Assembly: GCA_027924585.1 (NCBI GenBank) | Contig: BSBM01000372.1 | Span: 32,048,001-32,112,000, forward strand | Direction: 5' to 3' | Length of the DNA stretch: 64,000 nt | Source: Larix kaempferi | Taxonomy: Eukaryota; Streptophyta; Pinopsida; Pinales; Pinaceae | In this document: one piece after another, positions 60,146 through 64,000 of the stretch | Position numbering within the stretch: position 1 is the first letter of the stretch | How the letters are laid out: the number at the start of each line of letters is the position of its first letter | Notes under the pieces: generated by a model | The model's input: only the letters and a program-made list of their open reading frames with translations | The model's database searches: none | What the model was told of the DNA's origin: nothing | Translations under genes and position numbers: made by a program

Positions 60146-62784
60146 GCCCATATTACTTGATCTGGTTCAGGTGCTTCCAAACCACCTTGACCTTGACCCC
60201 TTTTCTTGGTCCTTCTCATCATTGTCTTATCATCCTTGCTATAGAAGTAATTCCCAAGGGGAACTACATCTTCATATGTGTATTCAACCATTTATTGTGT
60301 GGAAGTAGAAGTGACACTAACTGTTGAGATTAGTGAAGGTGTTTGGGTAATAACAGGGGTAGGAATAGGTATGGTGACTTGAGTAGTAACTAAAGATGTA
60401 GTGATAGCTTGAGGAACTGACAAAACTGGATTTGGGGAAGGAATTGAAACAAAGGCTTCAGATAATGGATCCTGAGTGTCATCATTAGCTTCTAAAGGTG
60501 GAAGTTGACTATGAACTTTGGTGGGTGAAGATGGTGAGGAAATATTAGAAGATACATCAGTAGTGGTTGTTGATAAATTGGCTATGGGTGACTGCAGAGG
60601 GACATCCAAAGGCTGGAATTTTGCAACAATAGACAAATGGAATTGATAAAGAGATTGAGTGTTCGGGCGATGGGATAGTAGTGTCATTGAGGGTGTTGAA
60701 CAAGTGTGATAAGGAAAATGAAAGTGTTCCCCCTAAAGGAACAATAGAGGCTGGTTGGATAGATAGCAGCGCAAATGATGATGATGCAATGCCGGGAGTA
60801 GCATTAAATTATAACACTGATTGCTCAGGGAAGGACTGATCCATATCAATACTATCCAACAATTCAGTGACAGTCTTAGGATCTTCAGTGACTTATTCTT
60901 TTATTGGTACCGGAGGAGGTGGGACCACTTCTTCATCACAGTCTATTATGTCAACTGTAGGAACATGTGAAGAAGAAGGCATGACTTTCTGCCTCTTAGC
61001 AGGGCTAGCCTGAGTTATGACTAGATCATCATCTTCTTCAGTTTCTTCAATAGATATTTGAACATTTGATGCAATTGGTGGCTGAATGTTGACTGCAGGC
61101 TTTGTAGGTTCCAACAATTGAGTATTTAACATAGATGTCAATTGTGCCATCTGCTGCTTGGATTCACAAGCTGACTGCAGCATTGCTTTAGCTTCTTCAC
61201 TAGCTTTCTCTTGAGAGGTTTCCCCTAGAGGATCTTTACCTTTGTTTCCATAAGGGAATGCAATCATGAGAGGAGCATTGGCCTTCCGAGCCTCTTTCTC
61301 TTCTAAGTATCTTCTTGCTTGTTCAATGAGATTTAACTGCATGGCCCTGTAACTCAAAACTCCAACCTTAAGTTCATTCTGGTACTTTAAAATGTCCTGC
61401 TATTCCCGTAAGTCTTTTTCCCTAGCTAGAACTTGTGAGAATGTATCTACCCCTTGGTATATGAAGTCATCTGGAACTAACTCACGTGCATAATCTATTT
61501 TCATATGTATTTGCTTGAGGTGTGCATCTAGGAACTTCTTGGGGTCATGTTTCCTTTTTGGGGAAGTACCTAATCTCAAGGTAGCTATCTGGTCACCATA
61601 AACTGCAGCCCAAGTTGAAGTTGGGATAACCAATTGACCAAGATTGAGAGAAAACATAGGCCAACCTTTCTTCCTTGGACCTGTGAGTTTCTTATATATG
61701 CCATCAGTGACAGTTTGAAAAGAAACCACCTGTATTACCATCCTGTCCAGGACAATCCTGGGAAGTAGGTGCACTGTGTCACTTCCCCAAATCCTGATGT
61801 ATGAAAAATACTCACCTATATACCAATCACCCATGGTGTTGATGAAAGTCTTAGCATCTTCTGAGAATGTAGGTGGCTGTTGCTTGAAGGTCTTGAAATA
61901 GATGGTACCCATGAAGTGGTCACAAATGTCATATAACAAGGGTGCAAAATTCTCTTCCCAAACTGCCGAATGATAAATGTGTACAGGAGGGTCTAAAGGG
62001 GTCCAATTCCAACCCAAGTTAGGGTATTGGAACTTTGAGCAAAAAACATCAAGGACATATGCAGATAGGAAAAAGGGTGGTTTCTTATGAGTTGGAGCCT
62101 TTTGATATTCATGAATGGCATTCTTTAATTCAGCTAACAGGATAGAGTCCCATGGGAAAGACTCACCTGTGACGAGCACATGATGTGCTATAGGTGCCCA
62201 TTCTGCTTTGAAAAGAGAACAATTCGGTAGACCAAAAAGCCTGCAGAGCATGGCTGCCAGTAAAGAGTAGGGTTCCTTAAACTAGACGATGGGATAAAGA
62301 TTATCGGCCTTAGGCGCAAAGGCATTAGGATTAAGCATCCATGACCTAATCATCTCGTTAAAATTGAACCGTGTTTTGGATGACTGTATAAACTCGGGGG
62401 AGAGGGTCTGTACATTGGTTTCAGAGAAAAATCTCGGACAAAAACCTTTGGGTGAAAATGTGTTAATTGGCACCCCGTGCTATCATTAAAACAACGGTCT
62501 TTAACATTGGCATTCTCAATTATCCATTTTACAGCATCCGTGTAAGGTAGGATAGCAGGGCGTGCAGCAATGACATGAATTTGGGAAGCCCTAATTCTCT
62601 TGTACATTGGTCTATCATTCTCAATACGAGAAAGGTCATGATTATCGAAAATGGCGTATATTTTCGACCAATCCATCTGGTATGTCTCAGTGACTCGCTC
62701 ACTGGTGTCGGAGAGAAAACCAAAATTAGGGTCTTTGGTCAGGGGATCTCTGAGTGGCGTTTTAGAACGTGTACCTCTCGACAT
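60143..62784 (-). pseudogene. ORF1 of the Ogre/Tat-like element, N-terminal part
   Basis: The minus strand from ATG 62784 reads a globular domain of unknown fold (DWSKIYAIFDNHDLSRIEND, NEMIRSWMLNPNAFAPKADN, LLAAMLCRLFGLPNCSLFKA, VLDVFCSKFQYPNLGWNWTP, RIWGSDTVHLLPRIVLDRMV). This is followed by a coiled-coil-like segment (LIEQARRYLEEKEARK) and a long Ser/Thr/Pro-rich linker (60687-60292), then a basic MMRRTKKRGQGQGG. It continues at 21585. Damage: frameshifts near 62473 and 60690, TAG at 62284 and 61402, TAA near 60294. Total ORF1 would be about 1,230 codons. It resembles the extra ORF found upstream of gag in Ogre-like elements. Its function is not known. Confidence 0.7.
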
Positions 62785-62799
62785 GGCGAAAGAACTTGC

Positions 62800-63124
62800 A
62801 ATTTATGACCAATAAGAAAATTAAAATCAAAATCAATCCAAAAATAGCAAAATTGCAGACTGGTAGTGTAAGGATGATAGTAAGCTTACACGAAATAGCA
62901 AACAAATGGAAAAACGACACCTGATATGCAATCTACGGTGAAAATAGCAGTGCGACGGAGTAATTCTTCAAACGTAAAATGGTAAAAATAAAATAGGAAA
63001 AACCCTATTTATTGAATTCACCGGATTAAAGATAACCTTGCGATTAGAACAAATGAACGGCCGAGATTAACTGAAGTAGGGTGCGGGATTGGGTTCATAT
63101 CTTATTTCGTAAGTTTATTTAAGA
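62800..63124. other. Leader of the Ogre/Tat-like element, AT-rich part
   Basis: No gene or repeat recognised. Confidence 0.3.
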
Positions 63125-63835
63125 ATCCCAAAAGCCGAAACCCGAAAGTGTCAGGTTGCGGGTTTCAGGATTGTAAGAAAACAAAAGCGCAAAAGGAATT
63201 CCCGAAAGCCGAAACCCAAAAGTGTCGGGTTGCAGATTTCGCGAATGTAAAAAGAAAATAGTAATCGAACAAATTTTCCCGAAAGCCAAAACCTGAAAGT
63301 GTTGGGTTGCGGGTTTTGGGAACGCGCAAGAATATGAAATTTAAAAAAGAAAATCCCGAAAGCCGAAAGCTGCAATTGCGGGTTTTGGGACAAAATTTCC
63401 CAAAATTATTTACAAAGGAAAAAACCCGAATCCCGCAATTGTCATGTTGTGGGTTTCGGGATGATGAAAACCAAAAGATCGAAAAGTGAAATCCCGCAAC
63501 CCGCAATTGTCGGGTTGCCAGTTTCGGGATAAAATTTCCTGAAATTATTTACAAAGGAAAAACCCGAAGCCTGCAACTATCGGGTTGCAGGTTTCGGGAT
63601 GATGAAAACCAAAAGATCGAAAAGTGAAATCCTGCAACCCGCAACTGTCGGGTTGCGGGTTTCGGGAATCCTAAACTCAATAACAAAACAAACAAATCCC
63701 GCAACCCGCAACTGTCAGGTTGCGGGTTTCGGGTTGCTTAAATTCCAAGACTACAAAACTAACTCCCCGCAACCCGAAATTGTCGAGTTGCGAGTTTCGG
63801 GTCTCCTAACTATCGGGTTTCGGGTTAATTGAACA
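63125..63835. repeat. Hairpin array in the leader of the Ogre/Tat-like element
   Basis: About ten hairpin cores (such as CCCGCAACCCGCAACTGTCG followed by GGTTGCGGGTTTCGGG) are spaced 65 to 80 bases apart by AT-rich linkers. A two-unit higher-order repeat is visible: AATTATTTACAAAGGAAAAA at about 63401 and 63545, and GATGAAAACCAAAAGATCGA at 63462 and 63600. Mirrored ORFs on both strands are artefacts. The array lies 5' of ORF1 in the element's transcription sense. Confidence 0.9.
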
Positions 63836-64000
63836 AAAGGGTAAAATACTCAAAATCTGAGGATTTTGACAAACCAGACATTTAGAGATCATCGAGAAAG
63901 AGGGAAACACGCAGGACAAAAGTATGGGTGAGAGATATAAACAAGTGAAAACCCAAATTCTCATATTTACAGAATACACTCACCAAAATACCTTTGCGTT
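63836..64000. other. Window end, probable leader or 5' LTR edge of the Ogre/Tat-like element
   Basis: No LTR end or primer site identified. The 5' LTR should follow to the right. Confidence 0.3.

Larger units (their letters stand above)
12495..64000 (-). mobile_element. Ogre/Tat-like Ty3/gypsy retrotransposon (host of the CACTA insertion)
   Basis: Reading leftwards on the minus strand it carries: a hairpin-rich leader (63835-62800), ORF1 (62784-60143 continuing at 21585-20526), gag (about 19603-18011), protease (17731-17279), an archaeal-type RNase H (17269-16448), RT (about 16020-15516), ancestral gypsy RNase H (15482-14623) and integrase (14616-13435). An extra ORF upstream of gag and a second RNase H are features of the Tat/Ogre branch of Ty3/gypsy. 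Without the inserted CACTA, about 13 kb of it is visible. Many nonsense codons show that it is old. The 5' LTR is outside the window. The left limit is approximate. Confidence 0.75.

Noticed and set aside
63125-63835. CRISPR-like hairpin repeats with spacers
   Set aside because: Spacers are themselves repeated and the repeats diverge. The context is a eukaryotic retrotransposon leader.

Overview
The window looks like nuclear DNA from a plant with a large, repeat-rich genome. The evidence is plant Ty1/copia and Ty3/gypsy LTR retrotransposons, a plant CACTA (En/Spm) transposon, and decayed fragments of plant gene families (Sec14-like, cytochrome P450, UPL-type HECT E3 ligase). The style (many gene fragments, deep nesting, an Ogre/Tat-like element) would suit a gymnosperm, but that is a guess. 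I see no intact ordinary host gene.

Layout. (1) 0-8.65 kb is old host-derived DNA: a tRNA-like sequence, a 5'-truncated Sec14-like gene on the minus strand with well-preserved splice sites, and a P450 pseudogene on the minus strand whose 5' part lies in a 2.55-kb segment present twice. (2) At 8649 the second copy of that segment is broken by the 3' LTR (8649-10274) of a minus-strand copia element. Its 3' untranslated part carries three abutting minisatellites, and the end of its RNase H lies near 12.2-12.4 kb. (3) That copia is followed from about 12.5 kb to beyond the window end by a minus-strand Ogre/Tat-like gypsy element: integrase, RNase H, reverse transcriptase, an additional archaeal-type RNase H lying between protease and RT, protease, gag, and upstream of gag a long extra ORF1, then a leader full of hairpin repeats. 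(4) ORF1 is cut at 21588/60143 by a 38.55-kb CACTA transposon (21589-60142, 3-bp target duplication GGA). (5) The CACTA element's TNP2 transposase gene is itself cut by a copia element (40189-56186, target duplication CTCGA). (6) The integrase region of that copia is cut by a Tekay/Del-like chromovirus (44521-53929, target duplication TAAGT). This gives five transposon levels stacked in one site.

The CACTA element is the most interesting part. On the minus strand it has a multi-exon TNP2-type transposase gene (59634-38903, minus the copia) and a second multi-exon gene (29101-25177). The first coding exon of the second gene encodes a SET domain, and its later exons encode a Transposase_24 (Ptta/En/Spm) domain. 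Almost all exon junctions keep phase, so it reads as one SET-transposase fusion gene, now carrying several nonsense codons. The element also holds a foldback, a 1.17-kb tandem duplication, a UPL ligase fragment, a gypsy gag remnant and a 1.1-kb GAY microsatellite.

Older layers (Ogre/Tat-like, CACTA) carry many stop codons that look like C-to-T or G-to-A transitions. The two youngest layers have nearly identical LTRs (about 1% divergence by eye). Element boundaries in levels 4 to 6 are exact because TG/CA or CACTA ends, target duplications, primer-binding sites and polypurine tracts were all located. The limits of the Ogre/Tat-like LTRs were not found.
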